DNA from: CAYJBH01 sp964370825
GTDB lineage: Bacteria; Bacillota; Clostridia; Oscillospirales; Ruminococcaceae
Length of the DNA stretch: 30,811 nt
Direction of reading: 5' to 3'
NCBI GenBank assembly: GCA_964370825.1
Contig: CAYJKY010000038.1
Span: 1 to 30,811, forward strand
Shown here in pieces: positions 1-8,489 of the stretch (its first letter is position 1; the number at the start of each line of letters is the position of its first letter). Position numbers and translations under genes: made by a program. The notes below the pieces were generated by a model, which ran no database searches, had not been told where the DNA came from, and was given only the letters and a program-made list of their open reading frames with translations.

Positions 1-37
1 CAGCTTTTTAACGGAATAATGGTCGGCTGTCTATCTG

Positions 38-391
38 TTGTTTTTGGTGTTTGTTACTTTATGTGCTTTGTGCATTATATACAGAATTATTCCCGATCTG
101 ATAGATGCGGGCATTGATATACTACACCCGATTCAAGCTAAGGCGGAGGGAATGTCGGCGGTAGAATTGGCGCAGTATAAAGACAGATTAACCTTTGTCG
201 GCGGCATAGATGCACAAACCTTTTTTGTTAATGCCACCGCACAGGAGATCGAGGATGAGGTGTCAAGGGTGAAAAGAATTTTATCGCCGGGGATAGTAAT
301 ATCGCCAAGTCATGAGGAGATATTACCCAATGTACCTGTGAAAAATATTATCGCCATGGCTGATAAAGCTCATTCGTTAGTTGAATTTTGA
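38..391 (+). pseudogene. C-terminal remnant of a URO-D family protein (uroporphyrinogen decarboxylase-like)
   Basis: The reading frame from about position 90 to 391 gives a convincing C-terminal end of the uroporphyrinogen decarboxylase/methylcobamide methyltransferase family: IIPDLIDAGIDILHPIQ, then TFVGGID, then a tail with SPSHEEILPNVPVKNI. Family members are about 340 residues, but only about 95 match here. An in-frame stop (TAA, 17-19) lies just upstream. The 20 or so residues before IIPDL do not look like the expected HSCG-type segment. The simplest reading is a decayed or frameshifted gene whose first part lies outside the window. In Clostridia such proteins are often corrinoid-dependent methyltransferases rather than haem enzymes, so substrate is unknown. 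The stop at 389-391 is 31 bases before the next start. Confidence 0.55.
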
Positions 392-422
392 GGAGCGAAA
401 AACATTACAGGAGAGGTGTATA

Positions 423-1313
423 ATGGCCAAGTTTTTTGATGTTAAGAATGCATCGTATTTTGAGTTTAATTACAGATGGGTTCAACCTCCACAAGCTGCA
501 TATTTTATAAGCACTATAGATGAAATGGGAAATACTAATTTAACACCGGTTACACTGGGAACCTTAAACTGTGCATATTATCCAACCGACGGTAAAAAGG
601 GTTCATATTACTTTTCCTTTGCACTTTCAACAAAAAAGTATGTCGAAGAGGGAAATAAGCATGACGTAAGACATGGCTTCTATAACCTGCAAAAAAACGG
701 TGAGTGTGTTATCAGCTATATAGGAGAGTCTTTACTTAATGAAAGCATAATCTGCAATATGCCTATCCCATATGGAATAAGCGAGTTTGACGTTGCGGGG
801 CTTACCCCGTTTGATTCAACAATGGTAAAGCCAAAATCCATAAAAGAGTGTCCTGTGAATATGGAATGCAGGGTTGTACATTCCCACAGTTTAGACGGGG
901 TGTATCAACTATATGTGTGCGAAATAGTCGGGGTTTCGGTAGACGAAAAACATTTACAAATCGATGCTAATGATGAGCGACATTTAGGAATACTGAATAT
1001 CGACCCGTTATTCGAGGTGCAAATCATCAGGGATAATAGTGGTTCGACAAGACTTAATTATGCCAAAATTGATAAAGGTAGCATAAAAAGCACCGGTGAA
1101 AATTTTGGCTGCCTTGTGGATTGGGTAGGCACATTTGAACAATGGATAGATGATGAATGTTTGCGAAATAAAATAACACAAACCCAAAAAAACAGAATTA
1201 TCGAGCTGAAACATTTATGGGAAGCCTGCAAAGACCCTGTGAAAAACAAGGCTGTCAAGGATGAATTATCTGAATTTTTATACAAAATATGTAAATCGGT
1301 CGACCAAATATAA
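423..1313 (+). CDS. Flavin reductase-like protein (FMN-binding split barrel)
   Basis: A 296-residue protein. The frame is open further upstream, but the ATG at 423 is preceded by GGAGAGG with good spacing, so I start there. The first about 200 residues resemble the flavin reductase-like/flavoredoxin family: an N-terminal PPQAAYFIST segment, TPVTLGTLNCAYY, SFALSTKKY and a late HSHSLDGVYQLYVCEIVGVSVDE. These proteins bind FMN in a split barrel and pass electrons from NAD(P)H or ferredoxin-type partners. The last about 85 residues (from about 215) are lysine/glutamate rich and look like an added helical tail I do not recognise. It follows a URO-D remnant; a shared job with it is possible but unsupported. 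Cytoplasmic; no signal peptide seen. Confidence 0.75.
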   Translation: MAKFFDVKNASYFEFNYRWVQPPQAAYFISTIDEMGNTNLTPVTLGTLNCAYYPTDGKKGSYYFSFALSTKKYVEEGNKHDVRHGFYNLQKNGECVISYIGESLLNESIICNMPIPYGISEFDVAGLTPFDSTMVKPKSIKECPVNMECRVVHSHSLDGVYQLYVCEIVGVSVDEKHLQIDANDERHLGILNIDPLFEVQIIRDNSGSTRLNYAKIDKGSIKSTGENFGCLVDWVGTFEQWIDDECLRNKITQTQKNRIIELKHLWEACKDPVKNKAVKDELSEFLYKICKSVDQI

Positions 1314-1352
1314 ATTGAGCAGAAAACAGGCGGTTAATTTTGCCTTAAAGGA

Positions 1353-1381
1353 TTGCACATTTCACTATTAAGGAGTACAAT
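1353..1381 (+). promoter_or_regulatory. Sigma-A-like promoter before the sulfatase-ara-GH32 operon
   Basis: TTGCAC (1353-1358), a 17-base spacer and TACAAT (1376-1381), 40 bases before the sulfatase start. The same stretch reads as AAGGAGTACA followed by a two-codon ORF, ATG GTA TAA (1379-1387), so part of the motif may instead be a ribosome binding site. No terminator was seen between the flavin reductase gene and here. Confidence 0.4.
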
Positions 1382-1420
1382 GGTATAAATTATATCTTTG
1401 TAAACCGGAGGTAAATGCAA

Positions 1421-2800
1421 GTGGGCAAAAAAAACAATGTTATATTCTTTTTTACCGATCAACAGCGTGCCGATACCTGCGGATGCTTCGGGCAACCGCT
1501 CGACATTACGCCCAACCTTGACCGCATTGCGGCAGATGGAGTAAGGTTTAGTAACGCCTTTACTCCTCAACCGGTATGCGGGCCTGCGCGTGCCATATTT
1601 CAGTCCGGACTTTATGCAACCACAACCGGCTGTTTTCGTAACGGAATAATGCTTGCGCACAGTACCAAGACAATTGCAAACTATTTTGAGGAGGCAGGCT
1701 ACGAGAACGCCTATATCGGCAAATGGCACCTCGCAAGTGAGGAGGGTGTACCAAATAAACCGACGATAGATTATCAAACATCGGCAATTCCCGTGGCTCA
1801 TCGTGGCGGTTACAACGGTTTTTGGAGGGCGGTTGACCTTTTGGAGTTCACCTCTCACGGCTATGGTGGGTATGTTTTTGATGAAAATAATAAGAGGATA
1901 GACTTTGAGCATTACCGTGCCGATGCCATGACCGATTTTGCCCTCGAGTTTTTAGATGCCCGCCCGAAGGACAAACCTTTTTTCATGACGATATCCTACA
2001 TAGAACCCCACCACCAGAACGATAGAAATCACTATGAGGGTCCAAACGGGTCGAAGGAACGGTTCAAGGAGTGTGTGATACCGGAGGATCTAAAGGCGTT
2101 TTCGCACGGCGATTATCTCGAGGAATATCCGGATTATCTTGGTCAGTGTAAAAGCCTGGATGATAATCTCGGTCGACTTGTTGAAAAGCTTAAAGAGATG
2201 GGGGAATACGAGAATACAGTTATTTTCTTCGCCTCGGATCACGGTAGCCATTTCAGAACCCGAAATCGGGATAAAAACCTAAATGGATATGATGACTATA
2301 AACGCTCCTGCCATGATGCCTGCCTACGCGTTCCGCTTGTGGTAGCAGGAGGAGCATATAAAGGCGGATTAGAGGTGAAGGAGCTCGTTTCGACCGAATC
2401 ACTGGCGAAATCCATGCTTGCGGCGGCAGAAATTGAGGTCGGCGATGCAATGATAGGCGAGCGACTTATTGATGTTGCGAGCGGAAAAACCAAAGACAGG
2501 GAAAACGTGGTTTTTGCACAGATATCCGAAAGCCGTGTCGGTAGGGTTATCAGAACCGAACGGTACACCTATGCAGTTGTAGCACTCAGCCTTGACGGTG
2601 GTTCCGCCGCATACTCGGACAGATATAGTGACGATTTTCTCTATGATAATTTCGTCGATCCCAATCAGCTGAACAACCTGATTAACAGCAAACAGCATAT
2701 CGACATTAAAGCGAAACTCAGAACAAGGCTTCTGAAACATATCGAGACAAGCGAGGGAAGAACGGCAATCATCAGTATTAATGAGGAGGAACTTGGATGA
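1421..2800 (+). CDS. Cys-type sulfatase (S1 family)
   Basis: A 459-residue type I sulfatase that hydrolyses sulfate esters, probably on a carbohydrate. An ATG at 1415 is only two bases after GGAGGT (1407-1412), too close, so I choose the in-frame GTG at 1421. Visible motifs: FFTDQQR near the N-terminus with the metal-binding Asp; PVCGPARAIFQSG holding the Cys (residue 53) converted to formylglycine in the C-X-P-A-R signature; IGKWHL; and SDHG with the second metal-binding Asp. No signal peptide, so it appears cytoplasmic and would act on imported sulfated oligosaccharides or small sulfated sugars. Maturation needs an anaerobic sulfatase-maturating radical SAM enzyme, which is not in the window. 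First gene of an operon with araA, araD and a GH32 enzyme; its end overlaps araA by four bases. Confidence 0.92.
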   Translation: MGKKNNVIFFFTDQQRADTCGCFGQPLDITPNLDRIAADGVRFSNAFTPQPVCGPARAIFQSGLYATTTGCFRNGIMLAHSTKTIANYFEEAGYENAYIGKWHLASEEGVPNKPTIDYQTSAIPVAHRGGYNGFWRAVDLLEFTSHGYGGYVFDENNKRIDFEHYRADAMTDFALEFLDARPKDKPFFMTISYIEPHHQNDRNHYEGPNGSKERFKECVIPEDLKAFSHGDYLEEYPDYLGQCKSLDDNLGRLVEKLKEMGEYENTVIFFASDHGSHFRTRNRDKNLNGYDDYKRSCHDACLRVPLVVAGGAYKGGLEVKELVSTESLAKSMLAAAEIEVGDAMIGERLIDVASGKTKDRENVVFAQISESRVGRVIRTERYTYAVVALSLDGGSAAYSDRYSDDFLYDNFVDPNQLNNLINSKQHIDIKAKLRTRLLKHIETSEGRTAIISINEEELG

Positions 2801-4272
2801 ACATAAATAACAAAAGAATATGGTTTATAGTAGGCAGTCAATTTTTATACGGCGACGAGGTATTAAACACCGTTGATAAGCGTGCCACCGAGATGGTGGG
2901 GGCACTTAACGACAGCGGAAAACTTCCCTGTAAGCTTGTGTACAAGGTTACAGCAAAGACAAACACCGAGATAACCGAGGTAATAAAACAGGCGAATTAT
3001 GACGATGATTGTATCGGAATTATCACCTGGTGTCACACCTTCAGCCCATCCAAAATGTGGATAAACGGGCTTGCGAGCTTACAAAAGCCGTGGTGTCACC
3101 TCGCAACGCAGTATAACCGTGAAATTCCGAGCGATGAAATAGACATGGACTTCATGAACCTCAACCAGGCGGCACACGGAGACAGAGAGCACGGATTTAT
3201 CGGTGCTCGACTTCGTGCAAAGCGCAAGGTTATAGCAGGATATTGGCAGGATGAAGAGCTACAAAACCGTCTCGGTGACTGGATGCGCGTCGCCTACGGT
3301 GTCGCCTTTTCCAAGGAACTTAAGGTTATGCGTTTCGGCGATAACATGCGTGAAGTTGCCGTAACCGAAGGGGACAAGGTGGAGGCTCAGATTAAGCTCG
3401 GCTGGCAGGTTAATACCTGGCCGGTGGGTAAACTTGTAGAGGTGATGGACTCTGTTACCGACGCACAGATTGTCGAAAAGATGGAGGAGTACAAAAAGCT
3501 GTACAACCTGCCAACTGAAGGGATTGAGACTGTTGAATATCAGGCACGGGAAGAAATCGCAATGAAAAGGATGTTTGATGACGAGGGGTGCATGGCATTC
3601 TCCAACACCTTTCAGGATTTATACGGCATGAAACAGCTACCCGGTCTCGCCAGCCAGAACCTTATGGCACATGGCTACGGCTATGCCGGCGAGGGAGACT
3701 GGAAAACCGCCGCAATGACGAGCATAATTAAGGCGATGGGTGACGGTAAAGGAGGAGGAACCTCCTTTATGGAGGATTACACCTACCACCTCGAAAAGGG
3801 CAACGAACTGTCGCTCGGAGCACATATGTTGGAGGTGTGCCCCAGCGTTGCCGAAAATCGCCCGAGCATACTGATAAATCCGCTTGGAATAGGCGACCGT
3901 GAACCACCGGCGCGCTTAGTTTTCGAGGGTCACGCAGGTGATGCGGTGGTGGTTACATTGGTCGACATGGGCGGTAGAATGAGGCTTATCTGTCATGACA
4001 TTGAGTGCATAAAGCCCACCATGGAGATGCCAAACCTCCCGGTTGCAAGGGTAATGTGGAGGGCAATGCCCGACCATTACACCGGCATTGAGTGCTGGAT
4101 TTTAGCCGGCGGAGCACATCACACCGTGCTCAGCTATGATGTAACTGCAGAGCAGATGAGGGACTTTTGCAACATAATGGATTTAGAGTTTGTGCATATC
4201 GGTAAAGACACCACCATAGAAAGGTTTGAGCAGGATTTACTTGTTGCCGACCTTGCGTGGAGGTTAAAATAG
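2797..4272 (+). CDS. araA: L-arabinose isomerase
   Basis: Interconverts L-arabinose and L-ribulose. At 491 residues it has the usual length. The family signatures HTFSPSKMWI and DMDFMNLNQAAHGDREHGFIG are present. Counterparts of the four metal/catalytic residues of the E. coli enzyme can be placed: Glu299 (GEGDWK), Glu326 (SFMEDYTY), His343 (GAHMLEVCPS) and the His441/His442 pair (GGAHHTV). The start ATG overlaps the sulfatase stop (ATGA) and follows GAGGAGG. araD starts on the base after the stop, so the two are translationally coupled. No ribulokinase gene lies between or beside them, which leaves the phosphorylation step unassigned in this window. Confidence 0.97.
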   Translation: MNINNKRIWFIVGSQFLYGDEVLNTVDKRATEMVGALNDSGKLPCKLVYKVTAKTNTEITEVIKQANYDDDCIGIITWCHTFSPSKMWINGLASLQKPWCHLATQYNREIPSDEIDMDFMNLNQAAHGDREHGFIGARLRAKRKVIAGYWQDEELQNRLGDWMRVAYGVAFSKELKVMRFGDNMREVAVTEGDKVEAQIKLGWQVNTWPVGKLVEVMDSVTDAQIVEKMEEYKKLYNLPTEGIETVEYQAREEIAMKRMFDDEGCMAFSNTFQDLYGMKQLPGLASQNLMAHGYGYAGEGDWKTAAMTSIIKAMGDGKGGGTSFMEDYTYHLEKGNELSLGAHMLEVCPSVAENRPSILINPLGIGDREPPARLVFEGHAGDAVVVTLVDMGGRMRLICHDIECIKPTMEMPNLPVARVMWRAMPDHYTGIECWILAGGAHHTVLSYDVTAEQMRDFCNIMDLEFVHIGKDTTIERFEQDLLVADLAWRLK

Positions 4273-4968
4273 GTGTTAGAGTATTTAAAAGAACAGGTTT
4301 TACAGGCGAATTTGTTGCTACCGAAACATAATCTCGTAACATTTACCTGGGGTAACGTTTCGGCAATCGACAGGGAAAAAGGCTTGGTGGTTATAAAGCC
4401 CTCCGGTGTAGAATATGACGAGATGGCTGTAGAGGACATGGTGGTGGTGGAGCTTGCCACCGGCAAAAAGCTTGAGGGGGACTTAAAACCATCCTCCGAC
4501 ACGCCGACCCATCTGGAGCTTTACCGCAATTTTTCGGATATCGGTGGAATAGTTCATACCCACAGCCGATGGGCAACTATATTTTCACAGCTGGGCAGAG
4601 ACATTTCGGCATTCGGGACCACACATGCCGACTATTTTTACGGCGATATACCCTGCACCCGTAAAATGACGGCGGAGGAAATAGCCGGAGAATATGAGCT
4701 GGAAACCGGTCGTGTAATTGTAGAGACGTTTGGCGAACGAAACATTCAGCCTACCTCAATTCCGGCGGTGACGGTGCATAGCCATGGCCCCTTTTGTTGG
4801 GGGGGTGACGCGGCAGAGGCGGTACACAATGCTGTTGTTATGGAGGAGGTTGCCTTTATGGCATGGCACTGCCTAAATCAAAACCCACAGCTTCCACCAA
4901 TGCAAAAGGAGCTGCTCGACAAACATTATCTCAGAAAACACGGCGACGGCGCCTACTACGGACAGTAA
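4273..4968 (+). CDS. araD: L-ribulose-5-phosphate 4-epimerase
   Basis: Converts L-ribulose 5-phosphate to D-xylulose 5-phosphate, feeding the pentose phosphate/phosphoketolase routes. Exactly 231 residues, as in E. coli AraD, with matching positions: Asp76, zinc ligands His95 and His97 (VHTHS), Asp120, zinc ligand His171 (VHSHGP) and Tyr229 near the C-terminus. The start is GTG immediately after the araA stop; GGAGGT at 4259-4264 inside the end of araA is its ribosome binding site, eight bases away. This supports tight coupling with araA. The class II aldolase/adducin fold also covers fuculose-phosphate aldolase, but the residue-by-residue agreement favours AraD. Confidence 0.97.
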   Translation: MLEYLKEQVLQANLLLPKHNLVTFTWGNVSAIDREKGLVVIKPSGVEYDEMAVEDMVVVELATGKKLEGDLKPSSDTPTHLELYRNFSDIGGIVHTHSRWATIFSQLGRDISAFGTTHADYFYGDIPCTRKMTAEEIAGEYELETGRVIVETFGERNIQPTSIPAVTVHSHGPFCWGGDAAEAVHNAVVMEEVAFMAWHCLNQNPQLPPMQKELLDKHYLRKHGDGAYYGQ

Positions 4969-4988
4969 ATAATTAATAGAGGACATTT

Positions 4989-6392
4989 ATGAAAACGAAC
5001 GAGCTTTATAGACCTGATTTTCACTACACCGCAAAAAGTGGCTGGATAAATGATCCCAACGGGTTTTCGGTATATAACGGCAAATATCACCTCTTTGCAC
5101 AGCATAATCCCAATGATACAAAATGGGGGCCGATGCACTGGTCACATGCCGTGAGTGAGGATTTAATAAGCTGGGAACATCTCCCCATTGCACTCACACC
5201 TACCGAGGATTACGAGCACGATATGGGCTGTTTTTCCGGAACGGCAATGGAGCATAACGGCAAGCATGTGCTGATGTACACCGGCTGTAACGGAAAAATC
5301 GGCGGTGCGAGTTGTCAGACACAGTGTATTGCAGTTGGCGATGGCGAGCTGTACAAAAAGTCGGCAAACAATCCTGTCATATCAGAGAAACAGCTGCCCG
5401 AAATGGTAAGCGCCAACGATTTTCGAGACCCGAAATTATTTAAGGTGGGCGATTGGTTTTATGCCTTGATGGGCTCTCGGCTAAAGGATAGAGAAATCGG
5501 CAGTATGCTACTCTATCGCTCGCCCGACCTCGAGAAATGGGAGTATGTCGGTGAGGCTCTGCGTGGGGCGGAGGATGGCAGTATGGGTACTGTTTTTGAG
5601 TGCCCCGACATATTTAAACTCGGCGACAAATATGTTATCCTCACGTCGCCTATCAACATGCCACCACAGGGGGATAAATACCGCAACGTCTCCTCGGCGG
5701 TATATTTTGTGGGCGACATTGACCTCGAAACGGGTAAATTCACCGCCGAATATTACGATGAGATAGATGGCGGATTCGATTTTTATGCACCGCAAACCAC
5801 CGAAAGTCTCGATGCCGAGAGGGTTATGATAGCATGGGCGCAGATGTGGGACAGGGTGTTTATCACCGACGAGCTCGGTCACGGCTGGACCGGATGCATG
5901 ACGCTACCCAGGGTTCTTTCCCTAAAAAACAAACGGCTTTATCAGCAACCGGTCAAGGGGCTTGAAAAATATCATGGTGAGCGTTATTGCGACATAACAA
6001 AAGGGAACACCGACAGCTATAGAATAAAGGTTTCTGCCGACCTCACCTCCGGTGACAGTATCTGCCTTAACCTTCTTAAAACCGATTCCGGCTGTGTGAA
6101 GATCATCTACGATAAGGCGTCAAACACGCTATCGCTGGATCGCTCGGCTACACTGTACAGGTTGGATAAGAACCCTCGTGAAGAAAATGTTAAGAATGTT
6201 CGCAGGGTAAAACTCTCTTCGGATGTAAAGCTTACGCTGGACATAATTGTCGACAATAGCATAGTTGAGGTGTTTATTAACGAGGGTGAGCAGGTGATGA
6301 CCTCTAACTATTACAAAGGCGAGGGCGATGTAACAAACGAGATTATCACAAACCTCAAACACGAGATTGAGAAGTTTGATATCACAATTTAA
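4989..6392 (+). CDS. GH32 glycoside hydrolase (beta-fructosidase / sucrose-6-phosphate hydrolase type)
   Basis: A 467-residue family 32 enzyme that releases fructose from sucrose, sucrose 6-phosphate or fructo-oligosaccharides. The five-bladed propeller motifs are present: WINDPNG with nucleophile Asp22, FRDPK with transition-state Asp147, and FECPD with acid/base Glu204. The C-terminal about 130 residues form the usual beta-sandwich (DIIVDNSIVEVFINEGE). No signal peptide, so intracellular action on imported or phosphorylated sugars is likely. AGAGGA lies before the ATG. It starts 20 bases after araD, so it is read as the last gene of the sulfatase-araA-araD operon. Which fructoside it takes cannot be told from sequence alone. 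It meets the next gene tail to tail with only five bases between. Confidence 0.93.
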   Translation: MKTNELYRPDFHYTAKSGWINDPNGFSVYNGKYHLFAQHNPNDTKWGPMHWSHAVSEDLISWEHLPIALTPTEDYEHDMGCFSGTAMEHNGKHVLMYTGCNGKIGGASCQTQCIAVGDGELYKKSANNPVISEKQLPEMVSANDFRDPKLFKVGDWFYALMGSRLKDREIGSMLLYRSPDLEKWEYVGEALRGAEDGSMGTVFECPDIFKLGDKYVILTSPINMPPQGDKYRNVSSAVYFVGDIDLETGKFTAEYYDEIDGGFDFYAPQTTESLDAERVMIAWAQMWDRVFITDELGHGWTGCMTLPRVLSLKNKRLYQQPVKGLEKYHGERYCDITKGNTDSYRIKVSADLTSGDSICLNLLKTDSGCVKIIYDKASNTLSLDRSATLYRLDKNPREENVKNVRRVKLSSDVKLTLDIIVDNSIVEVFINEGEQVMTSNYYKGEGDVTNEIITNLKHEIEKFDITI

Positions 6393-6397
6393 ATCGG

Positions 6398-7324
6398 TTA
6401 AATATGCATACACTCTTCAATAAGTTCACAAACGGTTTTTCGATGCTGCTCCTCGCTTAGCTGTTCAAACAAAAGCTTTTCGATAAACTCCCAGATATCC
6501 TCTGATTTTCTGCGGCTGTGATAAAAGTCGAGTATAATATTGTTTTCACGGTAGGGTTTTATGCCGTTTTTTAGGCATACCCTGTTGTACTCTGCGATAA
6601 AATTTCCCTTAAACGGCAGATTCTCAAAAGCGAAAAAATCCGCCTCTCTCGGTGCAAATCGAAGCCCCTCCCAGTCTATTAAAATAAGTGACGTTTCGGT
6701 CTGCATTAAATTCCAACCATGTACATCGGTGTGACAGAGAACAAACTCGGTATCCTGTGCCGATGCTGCCTCGGCAAGCTCGGCTGTTTTTTTACAGAGC
6801 CGTATAATTGCGTCCTTATATTCGACTAAAAATTTGAAATCTTCTGTAAGGCTTGCATTTATAAAGGCGTGGAGTTTGTCGTTAAAGGGGATTTCAAACC
6901 TTTCGGTTATGCTATCGAGGGGGTGTGATGTTTTGTGGCAGTGAAGCTTTGCCATTATTCCGCCGAGGGCTGTTATCTGCTGTTCACCATATGGATTTGC
7001 AGCTATGGTATCCCCGTCGATAAAATCATACATCAAATACACAAACTCATCGTCTTCACAGCGGTTTTTTCCGCTTGAGGTGTAAATCGTTGTGGGCACA
7101 TTGCCACCGAGCGAGCCGTTTGAGAGCTGTTCTAATATCGGTGTGTAGATGTCGATACCCGCAATATTTCGTTCGGTGCATGGGCGTTTTTTATCGTAGC
7201 ACTTCAAAAAATATTTCCTGTTCGGTGCCACAAGCACAAAGGCTCTTGCCGCAAACCCGCCCTGAACCTCTCGGATGGAAAAATTATCAAGGGAATAAAA
7301 CACTCTAATGCTGTCAACCATCAT
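6398..7324 (-). CDS. APH-fold kinase (aminoglycoside phosphotransferase family), substrate unknown
   Basis: A 308-residue protein with the aminoglycoside phosphotransferase/choline kinase fold. Motifs: an N-lobe lysine in YFLKCY (Lys41), the catalytic loop LCHTDVHGWN (Asp200, Asn205) and the metal-binding LIDWEG (Asp217). This family includes antibiotic kinases, methylthioribose and homoserine kinases, and many uncharacterised small-molecule kinases. Sequence alone does not tell which applies. Start chosen at the first of two ATGs, seven bases after AAGGA. It is convergent with the GH32 gene and divergent from efp, so it is a single-gene unit. It sits next to an ara operon without a ribulokinase, but the opposite strand and own promoter argue against assuming it fills that role. 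Confidence 0.85.
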   Translation of the reverse strand: MMVDSIRVFYSLDNFSIREVQGGFAARAFVLVAPNRKYFLKCYDKKRPCTERNIAGIDIYTPILEQLSNGSLGGNVPTTIYTSSGKNRCEDDEFVYLMYDFIDGDTIAANPYGEQQITALGGIMAKLHCHKTSHPLDSITERFEIPFNDKLHAFINASLTEDFKFLVEYKDAIIRLCKKTAELAEAASAQDTEFVLCHTDVHGWNLMQTETSLILIDWEGLRFAPREADFFAFENLPFKGNFIAEYNRVCLKNGIKPYRENNIILDFYHSRRKSEDIWEFIEKLLFEQLSEEQHRKTVCELIEECMHI

Positions 7325-7362
7325 ATTGTTATCCTTAGCTTAAAATATATTAATTTGTTTCA

Positions 7363-7391
7363 ACTATATCACAACAAATTTCATAACGCAA
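7363..7391 (-). promoter_or_regulatory. Promoter of the APH-family gene
   Basis: On the minus strand: TTGCGT (7391-7386), 17-base spacer, TATAGT (7368-7363), about 39 bases before the start codon. A direct repeat CAACAAATTT (7372-7381 and 7389-7398) overlaps it. Confidence 0.5.
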
Positions 7392-7423
7392 CAAATTTTA
7401 TTGCAGAAAATTATCAACCGGTG

Positions 7424-7452
7424 TTGACTAATTCGCCGTAATTTCATATAAT
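7424..7452 (+). promoter_or_regulatory. Strong sigma-A promoter for efp
   Basis: TTGACT (7424-7429), exact 17-base spacer, consensus TATAAT (7447-7452). It lies 46 bases before the efp ATG and is back to back with the promoter of the minus-strand kinase gene. Confidence 0.8.
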
Positions 7453-7497
7453 TAGTGTATTAAACACAGAACGAAAAAAACAACAGGAGATTTTTTT

Positions 7498-8055
7498 ATG
7501 ATTTCAGCCGGCGATTTTAGAAACGGCGTCACCTTTGAGATGGACGGCAATGTTTATCAGGTTATCGATTTTCAGCATGTAAAGCCGGGTAAGGGTGCGG
7601 CATTTGTTCGTGCAAAAACCAGAAACGTTATTACCGGTTCCGTGACCGAGACAACCTACAACCCGTCCGACAAGTTCCCGCCTGCCTATATCGAGCGCCG
7701 TGACATGCAGTATCTATACAGCGATGGCGAGCTTTACCACTTTATGGATGTAGACACCTATGAGCAATCACCGATAAACGAATCCTCCCTGCCGGACAGT
7801 TTCCGCTTTGTAAAGGAAAATGAAGTTGTTAAAATCCTTTCCTACAAAGGCAGTGTTTTCGGTGTGGAGCCTCCAAACTTTGTTGAGCTTGTAATTACCC
7901 AGACCGATCCCGGTTTCAAGGGTAACACCGCCACCAATACATTAAAACCGGCAATAGTGGAGACAGGTGCAGAAATTAGGGTTCCGCTGTTTTTAGAGGA
8001 GGGTGAAAAGGTTCAGATAGACACCCGTACAGGCGAATACATGGGTCGTGCATAA
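7498..8055 (+). CDS. efp: Translation elongation factor P
   Basis: Cytoplasmic factor that binds between the P and E sites and relieves ribosome stalling at polyproline stretches. 185 residues, the usual length, with the three-beta-barrel layout. The N-terminal KOW-like domain carries HVKPGKGAAF with Lys32 at the tip, the residue that is modified in other species. The middle domain has RDMQYLYSDGELYHFMD; the C-terminal domain has the signature NTATNTLKPAIVETGAEIRVPLF. AGGAGA precedes the ATG. The modifying enzymes are not in the window. It is followed after 30 bases by a zinc-ribbon protein and probably co-transcribed with it. Confidence 0.98.
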   Translation: MISAGDFRNGVTFEMDGNVYQVIDFQHVKPGKGAAFVRAKTRNVITGSVTETTYNPSDKFPPAYIERRDMQYLYSDGELYHFMDVDTYEQSPINESSLPDSFRFVKENEVVKILSYKGSVFGVEPPNFVELVITQTDPGFKGNTATNTLKPAIVETGAEIRVPLFLEEGEKVQIDTRTGEYMGRA

Positions 8056-8085
8056 TTTTATAAAGATGAAGAAAGGAATATTGAT

Positions 8086-8484
8086 ATGGATTTAAAGGAA
8101 AGAGCCTCCTACGTTAAGGGTCTGGTAGACGGACTTGATCCGGATTTCAGCACCAAGGAGGGTAGGATATTAAAAGAGGTACTCTCACTTCTCGGTGACG
8201 TATGTGAAAGCGTAATGGAGATTAACGACGATATCGACCAGATCTACGATGAGATTGACGCGATAGACAACGACCTTACCGACATAGAGGAAGAACTTGC
8301 CTCGGGATGTGGTTGCGGATGCGGCGACGACGAGTTTGACGACAGTGGTATCTACGAGATAACCTGCCCGCAGTGCAAGGAGGTTGTCTGTATGGATGAA
8401 GACATGCTTGCAAGCGAGGATCTATGTTGCCCCAATTGCGGAACAAAATTTGAAGTTGACTTTTCTGAAGACGACGGCGAATAA
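8086..8484 (+). CDS. Zinc-ribbon protein of the CD1247 N-terminal domain type
   Basis: A 132-residue acidic protein. Residues 1-70 are a helical segment that reads like a short coiled coil (MEINDDIDQIYDEIDAIDNDLTDIEEE by residue pattern). Residues 75-79 alternate Cys and Gly (CGCGC). Residues 94-118 are a two-knuckle zinc ribbon, CPQC and CPNC. I recall the same layout annotated as CD1247 N-terminal domain-containing protein in clostridia; that name is from memory. Role unknown. AAGGA lies before the ATG. Its position after efp suggests a link to translation, but that is inference. A terminator hairpin follows the stop directly. Confidence 0.8.
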   Translation: MDLKERASYVKGLVDGLDPDFSTKEGRILKEVLSLLGDVCESVMEINDDIDQIYDEIDAIDNDLTDIEEELASGCGCGCGDDEFDDSGIYEITCPQCKEVVCMDEDMLASEDLCCPNCGTKFEVDFSEDDGE

Positions 8485-8489
8485 TTTAA

